A DNA stretch of 64,000 nt from an uncultured Bacteroidota bacterium (lineage in GTDB: Bacteria > Bacteroidota > Bacteroidia > Flavobacteriales_F > PHOS-HE28): contig CADEDY010000003.1 of NCBI GenBank assembly GCA_902826215.1, positions 87,289-151,288 of the forward strand, given 5' to 3'. A program made the position numbers and the translations under genes. Below, piece after piece: positions 38,047 to 47,900 of the stretch; the first letter of the stretch is position 1; each line of letters starts with the position of its first letter. The notes beneath the pieces were generated by a model. The model made no database searches and was not told the DNA's origin. It saw only the letters and a list, made by a program, of their open reading frames with translations.

Positions 38047-40485
38047 CTATTCGACCACAACTGCGGATGGAAGAGATGTACTTCTTCCGTTCGGTTCAAG
38101 CAACTGAATGCGGTATGTTCCAGCGGCAAGCCCGGTCAAGGCGATCCGCGTCGTTCGTCCTGTGATCCTCGATCGCCGCACCTCACGACCAGTTGCGTCA
38201 AATACCAATGCTTGACCGGTGATATCACCTCGGTTCGTTTCAAGCACTACAAGATCCGAAGCCGGATTGGGACGGATGGTCCAATGCATCACTTCCGATC
38301 CGGGATCATGGATGCCAACGGCGCTCTTTCGCCAGGCAAGAACATACTCGCCTGTGCGGACACTGTCCAGATCCATACGACCGAACTTATCGGTCGCATT
38401 CCCGAATGTGACCACCTGGTCGGACCACTCCGTCCAAGGAGAATCGGGACCTGATCGGTGGAGTACCACCAAGCTATCCTCATGGAAAGCCACACCGTCC
38501 GCATCTTCCATCAAGCCAAGGTCAAGGCTGCCTGAGGTGGTATTGCGTCCATCGAAGGAGATCCGAGCGGTGAAGCGTGTGGCATCCGTCCAATTACCCG
38601 TGAGACGCCAGTATCGATCGGGTGAGATCACGTACGCAAAAGGCGAAACGAACTCCCCATGATCAGCGGCCACCCAGTATTGCTCCATGCGTACCACCAC
38701 CGGGTCGCCGGCAAAATCAGGTCGTAATTCGAAATTGGCCAAGGTGTTGCCTACGGTCGCCGTGGTGCTGGTAGTGTCGGTCACCCCGGTCAAGGCTAAG
38801 GAGATCCGGTCGTCATCGTTCAACCACACCCATGCGGGTTCGAAAGGAACGGTGAACGCGACCTGTGACGATGCGCCACCCACGAAGACCGTATCCCGAT
38901 ACACATTGGAGACATCCGTGCCGATCACGGCGAACGTTACGGGCACGTTGTGGTAGGGCGCGGAAGGGCCTCGTTGTTTTTGACCGACCGTCAGTTCCAC
39001 GGACCACGCATCGCCCACTTGGTTGAAGGTCTGCGCATCGATCTCGAAGGCTGCCCAACCGGGTTGTTGGATCCAATCGGTGAAGAAGTCCGTGAGGTCG
39101 ATGCCGGTTGCCACAGAGAGATGATCACGAAGCTGAATGGTATTCACCGGCTGGAAAGCATAGGCTGTAAGGAAGCTCGTCAGGCCAGCACTGAATGCTT
39201 CATCGCCAAGGTAGCTTCGAAGCGTGTGCAGCACGTCAGCGCCCTTGTTGTAGGAGTGTTCACCGTAGGTCCATGCCTGTGGCATTTCGCTGAGCGTCCA
39301 CCAGCCCTCGTCGACCAAATGCGCGCGATGTACCATGTTCTTGTGATTGGAACGTACCGTGCTCATGTAGCGCTCACGGCCATGAACATCCTCCAAGAAG
39401 AGGTAGCTGAGGTACTCGGCAAAGCCCTCATTGATGTACATCTCCTCGGCCCTGTCGCAGGTGACCAGATCGCCGAACCAATGGTGGGCGAGTTCGTGCG
39501 CCATGATGTCCTCGTTCTGCAATGATCCGTCGGCGATCGAACGCGGGTAATGAATGCTGGTGGCATGTTCCATGGCTCCTACTGGAGTAAGCACGTAACC
39601 CACCTTTTCCCAGAGGTACGGTCCGAACAACGCTTCGAAATGATCGAAGGCATCGGGAAGATGAACGAACGAGTTCTTCATCGCCGTGGTGTCACCAGCG
39701 CTCGCGATCAGTTCCACCGGTGTTTGCCCACCGCCGACGTTCGTGAATGTGTCCCTTGCAACAACGAAGTTGGCTGAGGCAACGGAAGGGAGGTACGCGG
39801 GGATGGATTCGTTGATCAACCAATGGTTCAGGAGGGTGTCACCTCCCAAGGACGTACGAGCGACAAGCGAACCGTTGCACCAGGCACGTTTGCCACCGGC
39901 CGTCTTGATAATGAATTCGTAGGTGCTCCGTTCGGTGAAGTTGTCCAAGCAAGGGAACCAAGCTCGGCCATAGGAATGCGGCACGCTCTCGAAAGCCACA
40001 CCCAGATTGTAGGTCAATGAAGTGCTGGTGTAGAATCCGCCGAAACCACTTGCATCCACGACCGGGTCACCGCCATAATGAACCGTGAATTCGACCGTGT
40101 CCGCAGTACCAAGGGCATTGGCAAAGGTGATGTCCACCCCGGTCGGCGACTGCGAGAAGGGAAGTGTTCCATTGCTATCTGTAACGGAATCCACCGTCAG
40201 GGAGATCAGGTCCAGTTGTATCAGGTCAACACCATCCTCCCGAGGCACCGCGCGTATCAGGCAGTTGCCTTTTATCAGGTTGCCGAGGGTCAGGTCCAGC
40301 GTGATGCGCTGGTGGAGGATGTCGAAAGGGGCCAGGTCGCGTTGCAGGTCACTTCGGTCGGAAGCCCTGCTGATGCGCTTGGTATCGAGGCAACCGTTCT
40401 GGGCATGGGTCGTGGGTTGGAACGCGCTACAGACAAGGGCGACGGACAAAGTCAGCCAGCCGATCGAGGGTCGAGAAGGACGCAT
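38047..40485 (-). CDS. Secreted M1-family metallopeptidase with T9SS type A sorting domain
   Basis: 812 aa. Signal peptide (about 1-28, ending THAQ), M1 aminopeptidase N-terminal beta domain, then the gluzincin motif HELAHHW at residue 330 and the third zinc ligand Glu in EEMYINEGFAEYL. The usual exopeptidase GAMEN motif appears as GAMEH. The last ~85 residues (WTIRPNPASDLVVLE onward, ending in short beta strands) form a type A T9SS C-terminal signal, so it is exported across the outer membrane. The ATG is at 40485; a TTG two codons upstream overlaps the TACATTTG promoter box. Confidence 0.93.
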   Translation of the reverse strand: MRPSRPSIGWLTLSVALVCSAFQPTTHAQNGCLDTKRISRASDRSDLQRDLAPFDILHQRITLDLTLGNLIKGNCLIRAVPREDGVDLIQLDLISLTVDSVTDSNGTLPFSQSPTGVDITFANALGTADTVEFTVHYGGDPVVDASGFGGFYTSTSLTYNLGVAFESVPHSYGRAWFPCLDNFTERSTYEFIIKTAGGKRAWCNGSLVARTSLGGDTLLNHWLINESIPAYLPSVASANFVVARDTFTNVGGGQTPVELIASAGDTTAMKNSFVHLPDAFDHFEALFGPYLWEKVGYVLTPVGAMEHATSIHYPRSIADGSLQNEDIMAHELAHHWFGDLVTCDRAEEMYINEGFAEYLSYLFLEDVHGRERYMSTVRSNHKNMVHRAHLVDEGWWTLSEMPQAWTYGEHSYNKGADVLHTLRSYLGDEAFSAGLTSFLTAYAFQPVNTIQLRDHLSVATGIDLTDFFTDWIQQPGWAAFEIDAQTFNQVGDAWSVELTVGQKQRGPSAPYHNVPVTFAVIGTDVSNVYRDTVFVGGASSQVAFTVPFEPAWVWLNDDDRISLALTGVTDTTSTTATVGNTLANFELRPDFAGDPVVVRMEQYWVAADHGEFVSPFAYVISPDRYWRLTGNWTDATRFTARISFDGRNTTSGSLDLGLMEDADGVAFHEDSLVVLHRSGPDSPWTEWSDQVVTFGNATDKFGRMDLDSVRTGEYVLAWRKSAVGIHDPGSEVMHWTIRPNPASDLVVLETNRGDITGQALVFDATGREVRRSRITGRTTRIALTGLAAGTYRIQLLEPNGRSTSLPSAVVVE

Positions 40486-40488
40486 GAC

Positions 40489-40496
40489 CAAATGTA
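40489..40496 (-). promoter_or_regulatory. -7 box abutting the M1 peptidase start
   Basis: TACATTTG on the minus strand (exact TAnnTTTG) ends three bases before the ATG at 40485. If used, the mRNA is leaderless or nearly so. Confidence 0.45.
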
Positions 40497-40539
40497 CAGG
40501 TCCGGTCCAAAGAGCGCCCTTACGGGCTTTCAGGATCCC

Positions 40540-40547
40540 TACCTTTG
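40540..40547 (+). promoter_or_regulatory. -7 promoter box of the 512-aa unknown gene
   Basis: TACCTTTG, an exact TAnnTTTG match, ending 39 bases before the ATG at 40587. It also rules out the in-frame GTG at 40545 as the start. Confidence 0.4.
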
Positions 40548-40586
40548 GTGTGGGCGATTGGGATCCCAGAAACTCGCTCCTTGCTC

Positions 40587-42125
40587 ATGAAGCCAAGTAC
40601 TGAACTGCACGATCTTATTCGGTCACTGTCGAAATCGGAAAAGCGATTCTTCAAGTTGCACTCCTCGCTTCAGTCCGGTGACAAGAACTACCTGCGGATA
40701 TTCGATGCGATCGACAAGCAGAAGTTGTACGACGAGGAGGGGATCAAGAAGCTCTTTGCGAAAGAGACCTTCATCAAGCATTTGCCATCGGAGAAGAACC
40801 ATTTGTACAAGCTCATTCTTAAGGCGCTTCGGGCCTATCACTCGGAAAGTTCCGTTAGCGGCGTTTTGAAGCAGGAGATCAAGAACATCGAGATCCTGTA
40901 TCAGAAAGCGTTGTATGTGGAGTGCAACAAGCTCCTGCACCGGGCAAAACGTATCGCCAAGGACAACGAAAGGTTCTATTACTGGTTCGAGTTACTGAAC
41001 TGGGAGAAGATGTTGTTGGAAGAGGCCTACGAGTCCGGCGAGTTCACCAAGGACCTAGATGCCTTGATCGAGGAGGAACGTGACGTGATCGAGAAACTAA
41101 GGAACCTTGCGGCCTACCACATTCTGTACAGCAAGATCAATTACGTCTTCCGCAGCGGGGGATATGTTCGCACCGATGAGGAGCATGCCATGGTCGAGGA
41201 GATAAGCGAACATCCGTTGATCAAGGGGAAGAACACGGCGCTTTCGTGGCGCGCAGCCACCATCTGTTACTACACGCAAGGATTCTGTCAGTGGGCCAAG
41301 CGGGATTGGAAGACGAGCCTGATCAAGTTCGAGCGGGTGAAGCAGATCCTGGACGAGCACCCGTTGATCAAGGCCGATCTGCCGAAGCGCTACATCAAGG
41401 CCTTGCACTACATCATCAACGCGCAGATCGAACTCCTCGATCTGCGCAGCGCGAAAGCGAACATCAAGTATATGCGTGAGCTACCAGGGACGCCCGGTTT
41501 CCTTGGTCAGAACATCGATGCCCAGGTATTCGTGGCCAGTTTCCTCAGCGAGTTGAGGCTATTGGATCGGGCAGGCGAGCACGAGAAGGCCATGGCACTG
41601 GCCGACCCGGTTTTGGCGGGCATGGAGCAGCTTGGTGATCGACTGCACAAGGAGCATGAGTTGGAGTTCTACTTCACCTTGGCCCGCGTGCACTTCGGAG
41701 GTGGTGAGATGAACAAGGCGCTCTTCTGGCTGAACAAGGTGTTGAACGACAATGAGCCCACTTTGCGCCAGGATATCTTCACCTATGCTCGGCTCTTCAA
41801 CCTGGTGATCCACTATGAACTCGGCAACTTCGATCTGTTGGAGTACATCGTTCGTTCCACACAACGCTTCCTGAGCAAGCGCCACCGAGCAGAGCAAATG
41901 GAGACGATACTGATGGATCATATCAAGAAGTTATCGCGGGCCAAGGAACCCTCTGCAAAGCGTGAACTCTTCCGCTCGATGCACGATCAGTTCATGCCGT
42001 TGTTGGAGGATCCGAATGAAAGCCTGGTGTTGAAGTACTTCGACGTGCTTGCTTGGGTGGAAGGACACTTGGAAGGAATGTCCTTCAGCGAAGTGGTCCG
42101 CAAACGTGCGGGGTCGAAGAACTGA
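40587..42125 (+). CDS. Conserved helical (TPR-like) protein of unknown function
   Basis: 512 aa, almost entirely alpha-helical by pattern, with no signal peptide or membrane segment, so cytoplasmic. The N-terminus (MKPSTELHDLIRSLSKSEKR) and repeated helix pairs with Ala/Leu/Tyr spacing suggest TPR-like repeats, for example around residues 120-330 and 340-430. It resembles a Bacteroidota hypothetical-protein family I have seen often but cannot name. The start is the ATG at 40587. It is divergent from the M1 peptidase and convergent with the OmpA-family gene, whose stop is three bases away. Confidence 0.75.
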   Translation: MKPSTELHDLIRSLSKSEKRFFKLHSSLQSGDKNYLRIFDAIDKQKLYDEEGIKKLFAKETFIKHLPSEKNHLYKLILKALRAYHSESSVSGVLKQEIKNIEILYQKALYVECNKLLHRAKRIAKDNERFYYWFELLNWEKMLLEEAYESGEFTKDLDALIEEERDVIEKLRNLAAYHILYSKINYVFRSGGYVRTDEEHAMVEEISEHPLIKGKNTALSWRAATICYYTQGFCQWAKRDWKTSLIKFERVKQILDEHPLIKADLPKRYIKALHYIINAQIELLDLRSAKANIKYMRELPGTPGFLGQNIDAQVFVASFLSELRLLDRAGEHEKAMALADPVLAGMEQLGDRLHKEHELEFYFTLARVHFGGGEMNKALFWLNKVLNDNEPTLRQDIFTYARLFNLVIHYELGNFDLLEYIVRSTQRFLSKRHRAEQMETILMDHIKKLSRAKEPSAKRELFRSMHDQFMPLLEDPNESLVLKYFDVLAWVEGHLEGMSFSEVVRKRAGSKN

Positions 42126-42128
42126 ACG

Positions 42129-44036
42129 TTACGGCTTCGAGGAGATCGAAGCCATGCCGGCCATGCCCGTAACCTTGAATTCGGTGCGACGGTTGACCTG
42201 ATGCTCTTCTTCGGTGCAGGTCACGCCGTTTCGGCATTTGTTCACCAACACTTCCTCGCCGTAGCCTTTGGCTGTGATGCGGTCCGGGTTCACACCTTGG
42301 CGGATCAGATAGTCGACCGCTGAATTGGCGCGCGCATCGGACAGCACCAGATTATAGATGTCGCCTCCTCGGGAGTCGGTGTGGGAGCCGAGTTCGAAGG
42401 TCATTTCGGGATTGTCCATGAACAATCGAGCTAGCTTATTGAGCTCGCGTGCCGCATCCGGTCGGATATCATACTTGTCGTAGTCGTAGTAGATGTTGTT
42501 GATGGCGATGGATTCGCCAACGCGCACCGGCTGCATCTTCACCTCAACCCGGATCGTATCGTTACGTGTGAGCCCCATGGTGCTAACACTCGTCGAACTG
42601 GTGAGCGCATTCTCCCTTGCGCCTAACACGCGATAATCCGAATTGGCCCTGAGGTTGAATCCGAAGGTTCCATCCTCGCCAGTGATCATGGATTGATCCT
42701 CTCCGTTCGTGAGGTCGAGAAGGAATACTTCTGTGTTGGGTAGGTAGAGATCTTTTTCGTCCTTGACCACGCCATCCATATAGAACAACGGTTCATACAT
42801 GGTGAATGCATAGACCTTGTCCACTCCTTCGCGATCACTGCTGAGGTAACCAGCTTTGGCCGTACTATCGAGCACGAAGAAGAAGTCGTCCTTCGGTGTG
42901 TTGATCGGCGCCTTCAGGTTCACGGGTTCGCTCCAACGGCCGTTCTGTTCTTGTGTTTCGAAGATGTCAAGACCACCCATGTTGAAGTGGCCCGTGCTGG
43001 AGAAGTGCAGCGTGCTTTCATTCACCGTTGGGAACAGCTCATTGCCGTTGGTATTCACTGTGGGTCCAAGGTTCTCTGGCTCGGACCATCCCGATCCATT
43101 GTCCGTGCAACGCCAGATGTCCGATCCTCCGAAACCGCCTGGGCGATCGCTCGCGAAGTACAGGGTCTTTCCATCCTTGGAGAGTGCAGGATGGCCTGTT
43201 GACCATTCGTCGCTGTTGAAGGCGAAGGCGCGCAGATCGCCCCACTCCCCGATGCTGTCTTTGGATGCACGGAACAGCATGAGGTGACTGGTGTTGCGAT
43301 CGTTCTTGTGTAGTTTGCGGTTCACATAGTTGCTCCGCGTGAAGTACAACGAAAGGCCATCGGGGCTCAATGCTGCGGGTCCTTCATGGTACGGTCCATT
43401 GATCGCACCGGGGATCTTTTCCGCATCGATCCAAGTGAGCTCCGTTTTCGATTCACAGTAATACAGGTCAAGATAGGAACGTTCGTTCCAAGGGTTGGCA
43501 CTTCGGTCCTTCAGGTCGGTCTCCCCCGCGATGATCAATCCCTTCTTGTAGGGGATGCTGCCGAAGGCAGATGCTACGCCCGGAAGGTTCAGTCGGTTCA
43601 CGATGAATCGTCCGCTATCCGAATAGAATGAATTGTAACCTATGCTCGATTCGTAGAGGTCGATCGCTCGGCGATTCTCCGGCGATTCTTGGATCACGCG
43701 CAGGAACAGATCAGCAGCGGCCTTTTCTTCGCCAAGCCCCATCAGCACTTCGCCATAGATCAACGCCGTGTCTCCATGCAATGCTTCAGCGGAATTGAGG
43801 ATGCGATACTGTTCGCGTGCCTCGTTGAGTTGGTTGTGTTTGCGGTAGGCATCGGCCAATCGAATGCGGGCTTGGCGTGACTCTCCTTTGTGGAGAGCAC
43901 GTTCGTACAGTCGCTCTGCTTTCGGGAACTGCATCAGGTCATACGCCTCGTCAGCACGTGTCATGCGAACGGAGGCACAACCCGCAATCAGAGTCGTGGT
44001 GGTCAGCAGGAATAAGAGCGTTCGACTCTTCATCAT
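42129..44036 (-). CDS. OmpA-family lipoprotein with TPR, PD40 propeller and CRD domains (PorE-like)
   Basis: 635 aa. Lipobox LIAGC puts the lipidated Cys at residue 20. Order: TPR-like helices (about 28-130), PD40/WD40-like beta-propeller blades (about 200-400, with ALSPDGLSLYFTRSN and ALSKDGKTLYFASDRPGG), a carboxypeptidase-regulatory-like domain (about 410-480), and an OmpA peptidoglycan-binding domain (about 500-625, LGSHTDSRGGDIYNLVLSDA). This architecture is shared with T9SS PorE and with OmpA proteins paired with PorP/SprF. It begins two bases after the PorP stop and is the last gene of the adhesin operon. Confidence 0.92.
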   Translation of the reverse strand: MMKSRTLLFLLTTTTLIAGCASVRMTRADEAYDLMQFPKAERLYERALHKGESRQARIRLADAYRKHNQLNEAREQYRILNSAEALHGDTALIYGEVLMGLGEEKAAADLFLRVIQESPENRRAIDLYESSIGYNSFYSDSGRFIVNRLNLPGVASAFGSIPYKKGLIIAGETDLKDRSANPWNERSYLDLYYCESKTELTWIDAEKIPGAINGPYHEGPAALSPDGLSLYFTRSNYVNRKLHKNDRNTSHLMLFRASKDSIGEWGDLRAFAFNSDEWSTGHPALSKDGKTLYFASDRPGGFGGSDIWRCTDNGSGWSEPENLGPTVNTNGNELFPTVNESTLHFSSTGHFNMGGLDIFETQEQNGRWSEPVNLKAPINTPKDDFFFVLDSTAKAGYLSSDREGVDKVYAFTMYEPLFYMDGVVKDEKDLYLPNTEVFLLDLTNGEDQSMITGEDGTFGFNLRANSDYRVLGARENALTSSTSVSTMGLTRNDTIRVEVKMQPVRVGESIAINNIYYDYDKYDIRPDAARELNKLARLFMDNPEMTFELGSHTDSRGGDIYNLVLSDARANSAVDYLIRQGVNPDRITAKGYGEEVLVNKCRNGVTCTEEEHQVNRRTEFKVTGMAGMASISSKP

Positions 44037-44038
44037 CT

Positions 44039-44968
44039 CTAGAAATAGCGCGGGGATTTGATCCGGATCGGCTCCTTGCCGAAGTCCATACCCAGCATCA
44101 CTTCGTGGCTTCCGTTGGTGTAATTGTTCAAACGGGAGGTCGTCATATCGTATGCATAGCCGACCCGTAGTTGCGGCGTGACCTGGTATTCGAGCATGCC
44201 CACCACAGCGTCCCCGGTGCGGTATCCTACACCCACCCAGATGCGTTCGCGATACAGCAAGTTCAAGTTCACGTCCGCCTCTGCAGGCGCGTTCGGCGTG
44301 AACTTCAGCATGGTGCTGGGTTTCAGGTCGATGGATTCGTTGATCGGGAACACTTTGCCGGCATGCAGGTAATAGTGCTGTGTGAAATAGTGGTCCAATG
44401 CACTTCCGGCGTTCATGGTGATCTGCCCGTCCGCAGCATAGATCGTTGGTATCGAAACACCGACGTAGGAACGCTCGTCGTACCAGTACATGCCGAAGCC
44501 GAACTTGCCTACCGGCTTGTTCGAGATGTTGGCTTGGAACACTTGGTCATTCGCATCCCAGTACGTGAGGTCGCTGAGCCGAGCAGAGTAGAGGGAGATG
44601 CCTGCCCGCAGACCGAAGGCCAGTTTGCTCGTACCGTTCACGCGGATGTGGTAGGCATAGTGACCTGCTATATCCAGGTCGCGGCTTACACCGATCTGAT
44701 CGTGAACGATGGACAATCCAGCACCCATCTTGCCTTTCATCAGCGGCGCATCGATCGCCATCATGCTCGTTTGCGGCGCTCCTTCGATGCGCAGCCATTG
44801 TGCACGGTGCAGTAAACTGCTGCTCATGTACGGGTGACTACCTGCGTAGGCAGGGTTCAGGAAGAGCTGGTTGAACATGTATTGGCTGACCATCACCTCT
44901 TGCTGAGCAAAGGCACGGCCAAGCCCTGAACAAGCGAGGATGGTCAGAACGAGTTGGCGAATGGTCAT
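44039..44968 (-). CDS. PorP/SprF family type IX secretion system membrane protein
   Basis: 309-aa outer-membrane beta-barrel. Signal peptide (1-21, ending RAFAQ), then the family signature QYMFNQLFLNPAYAGSHPYM and LLHRAQWLRIEGAPQTS, and many amphipathic strands to the end. PorP/SprF proteins help export or attach type B CTD substrates encoded beside them; SprF with SprB in Flavobacterium johnsoniae is the known case. Starts 23 bases after the giant adhesin and 2 bases before the OmpA gene. Confidence 0.95.
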   Translation of the reverse strand: MTIRQLVLTILACSGLGRAFAQQEVMVSQYMFNQLFLNPAYAGSHPYMSSSLLHRAQWLRIEGAPQTSMMAIDAPLMKGKMGAGLSIVHDQIGVSRDLDIAGHYAYHIRVNGTSKLAFGLRAGISLYSARLSDLTYWDANDQVFQANISNKPVGKFGFGMYWYDERSYVGVSIPTIYAADGQITMNAGSALDHYFTQHYYLHAGKVFPINESIDLKPSTMLKFTPNAPAEADVNLNLLYRERIWVGVGYRTGDAVVGMLEYQVTPQLRVGYAYDMTTSRLNNYTNGSHEVMLGMDFGKEPIRIKSPRYF

Positions 44969-44991
44969 CTTTGAGTTCGGTCCAGAAGGCG

Positions 44992-47900
44992 TCAGCGACG
45001 CAGGTCAACGAACCCTTGGAGGGTTCGTGTTCCATCGTTTATACTCAGGATCACGAAGTATGTTCCATTGGGGAGTGTTTCTCCCTGGCTGTTCTCACCT
45101 TTCCACTGATTGCTGTAGTTGGGGTGCTCGTATACCACGTTGCCCCAGCGGTTCAGAACGGTGAACAGGTTCTGCTCGTACCCATCGATCCCACGGATGT
45201 CGAAGAAGTCATTCGCACCGTCTTCATTCGGGCTGAATCCGGTGGGCATGACCAAGTCGTTCGCTTCGGTAAGGCTTTCAGTGAGAGAGAGAATGCAACC
45301 GTTGGCATCCGTCACCTCCAGGGTGTATGGGCCTGCAGCGAGCCCGGAGATGGAAGCGCTCACCGCACCATTGGACCAGAGCAACGAGTAGGGGAGCGTG
45401 CCGCCATCCACTGTCACCATGATAGAGCCGTCCTGAGTGCCATATCCGCTCAGGTTATATCCGTTCGCGAATGTGCTCACTTCGGCATCGATGGTGATCG
45501 CAGTAGGCTGCTCGATCGTGTAAGTGTTGAACAGCGTGCAACCAATAGCATCGGTCACGGTCACCTCATAGATGCCAGCTGCAAGGTTCGAGACATCTTC
45601 GGTGGTGCTGCCATTGCTCCAAGCGAAGCTGTATGGCTGGGTGCCGGAGGAGAGTTGGAGGTCGATCATTCCGCTTGTTCCACCGTGGCAATCGACCGGG
45701 CTAGTGATGGCGGTTCCGACAAGTGCTGGAGTACCATTCACTTCACCGCTGCTTGTTGCTGTGCAGCCGTTCGCATCCGTGATGACCACTTGGTAGGATC
45801 CCGGCTCCAGGCCTATAAGGTCTTCACTTTGTGCGCCGTTGTTCCACGCATAGGTGAATGGGGCGCTGCCTCCGGAAACGCTCAGGTCCACCGTGCCATC
45901 GGGCTCGCCACAACCTGCGTTGGTGGCCAAGGTGTTCGCAGCAATGCTGGTCGGTGCAAGAATGGACACACATGCTTCGGAAACGCAACCGTTCGCGTCC
46001 ACCACACCGAGGCAATAGGTTCCCTCGCCAAGACCTTCGATCACAGATGCTGTGGAGTTGAAACCATTCGGTCCGTTCCATAGCAAGGTGAATGGTCCTG
46101 TTCCTCCCGTCACCACCGACGCGATTGAGGCGTCGTTCACGCCTTCGCAGGAGATCGCGGTTCCACCGGGGAATAGAGAGGTATTCAATTCCGGCAGAAG
46201 TGGTTCGGGCGCGCTAAGGGCCACGACCTGTTCAACCGTACATCCATTCAAGTCGCTGATGTTCGCGATATAGGTACCACCGATCAGGTCCGCAAGGTCC
46301 TCGGATCCTGCGGAGAATCCATCCGGTCCGGACCATGTGATCATGTAGCCGCCATTGCCTCCGCCAATGGTCAAGTCGATAGCGCCATCAGAAGCGCCTG
46401 CACAGCTCGTGCCGCTTCCGTTCAAGGCAGAGGTGACCGTGGTGGCCCAGAGCGCCGTGTCAGGCTCCGTAAGGGTCACCGAGGTGAAGAAATTGCATTG
46501 GTTCGCGTCGGTCACCACCAGCTCATAGGCATAATCACCGGCCGGAAGGTTCGTGACATCTTCGGTCACGAATTCCAAGCTATCGGGTCCGCGCCAGTTG
46601 AACACGTAGGGTCCAGTCCCGCCACTGATGGTGGCATCGATCCAACCATCGGCAGCGCCGTAGCAACTCACGTTGGTGCCACTGGGGTATACAGAAAGGG
46701 TCAGTTCAGCATCTACGCCATTCTGGGGCTCGGTAAGTGTTATGGTCGTATCAAGGACACAACCATTGAGGTCCGTGATGTTAATGGAGTAGTCCCCTGC
46801 CACCAAGCCCGTGTTCTGTAGCGCATTGGAGCTGTAGCTACCGGGACCGGAAACGGAAACCGAGTACGTGGGCATCCCTCCAGCAGGAGTGAGTTCGATC
46901 ACTCCGGTGCTGTCTCCCTGGCATTGGAGGTTGTAGAGGCCGAAGAAGGAAGTGTACGTGCCGCTTGAGAGAGGTGCTGGAGCATTGATGATGGTCGAGA
47001 ACGAGTCATCGCAACCGAGCTGGTCGGAAACGGTCACAGTGTAGTTGCCGCTGGCCAGACCCATAGGATCCTCCTCGATCGAGACGAAACCGTTCGGGCC
47101 ACTCCACGTGTACGTGTACGGAGCACCGCCACCAGCGATGGTGACATCAATACCACCGCCGGTCGCCCCAGCGCACAAATTGGACGTGTTGCTGAACGAA
47201 GCTTGCAATGGTTCAGCGGCATCCAGTATGAAGGTGGTGTCCAACGAACAGCCGTTGGCATCGTGAATAGAGAGAGCGTATTCTCCAGGGGTCAGAGCGG
47301 AAACGTCGGCCTGCTGACTACCAAAGCCGTCCGGTCCGGTCCAGTCGAATTCATAGGCTGGTGCTCCACCGGTTACGGTCACCATGACAGTTCCGTCGTT
47401 TCCTGCGCAACTGATCGGCAGACCATCAAAGTCGGAGAACGCCAAGACCACCTCCAACTCACCCGGTGCGGTTAGGGTTGCCGATGCCGTTCCAGTACAT
47501 CCGTTCGCGTCATTCACCAAGAGGTCATAGGTACCTGCCGTCAGGCTGGTCAGGTTCGGGTCCCCACTTGTGAATCCGTCGGGTCCGCTCCATGCGTATC
47601 CATATCCCGGTGTGCCGCCAGTGACCGCTGAGTAGAACACTCCGATCGATACGGTTGCACAAGGAATGTTGTATCCACCGTTATAGGTCACGGTGGAGAG
47701 CCCCACCTGCAGCGGACTTGGTTCCGTGACCAGGGTACTGCTCGTATGGATGCACCCATTCGCATCCGTTACGTGTAGGTCATAGTTACCGGCCAGCAAA
47801 CCATCGATCGCAGGGTCGGTCGATACGAACCCGTCCGGACCGGACCAGTTGATCACGTACGGTGCTGTTCCGCCAGAGACCTCTGCCTCCAACGAACCAT

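Noticed and set aside
44971..46083. 370-codon plus-strand frame, and a similar one at 51145-52239, opposite the adhesin
   Set aside because: Both are mirror images of the repeated adhesin codons, and the repetitive content follows the SprB units.
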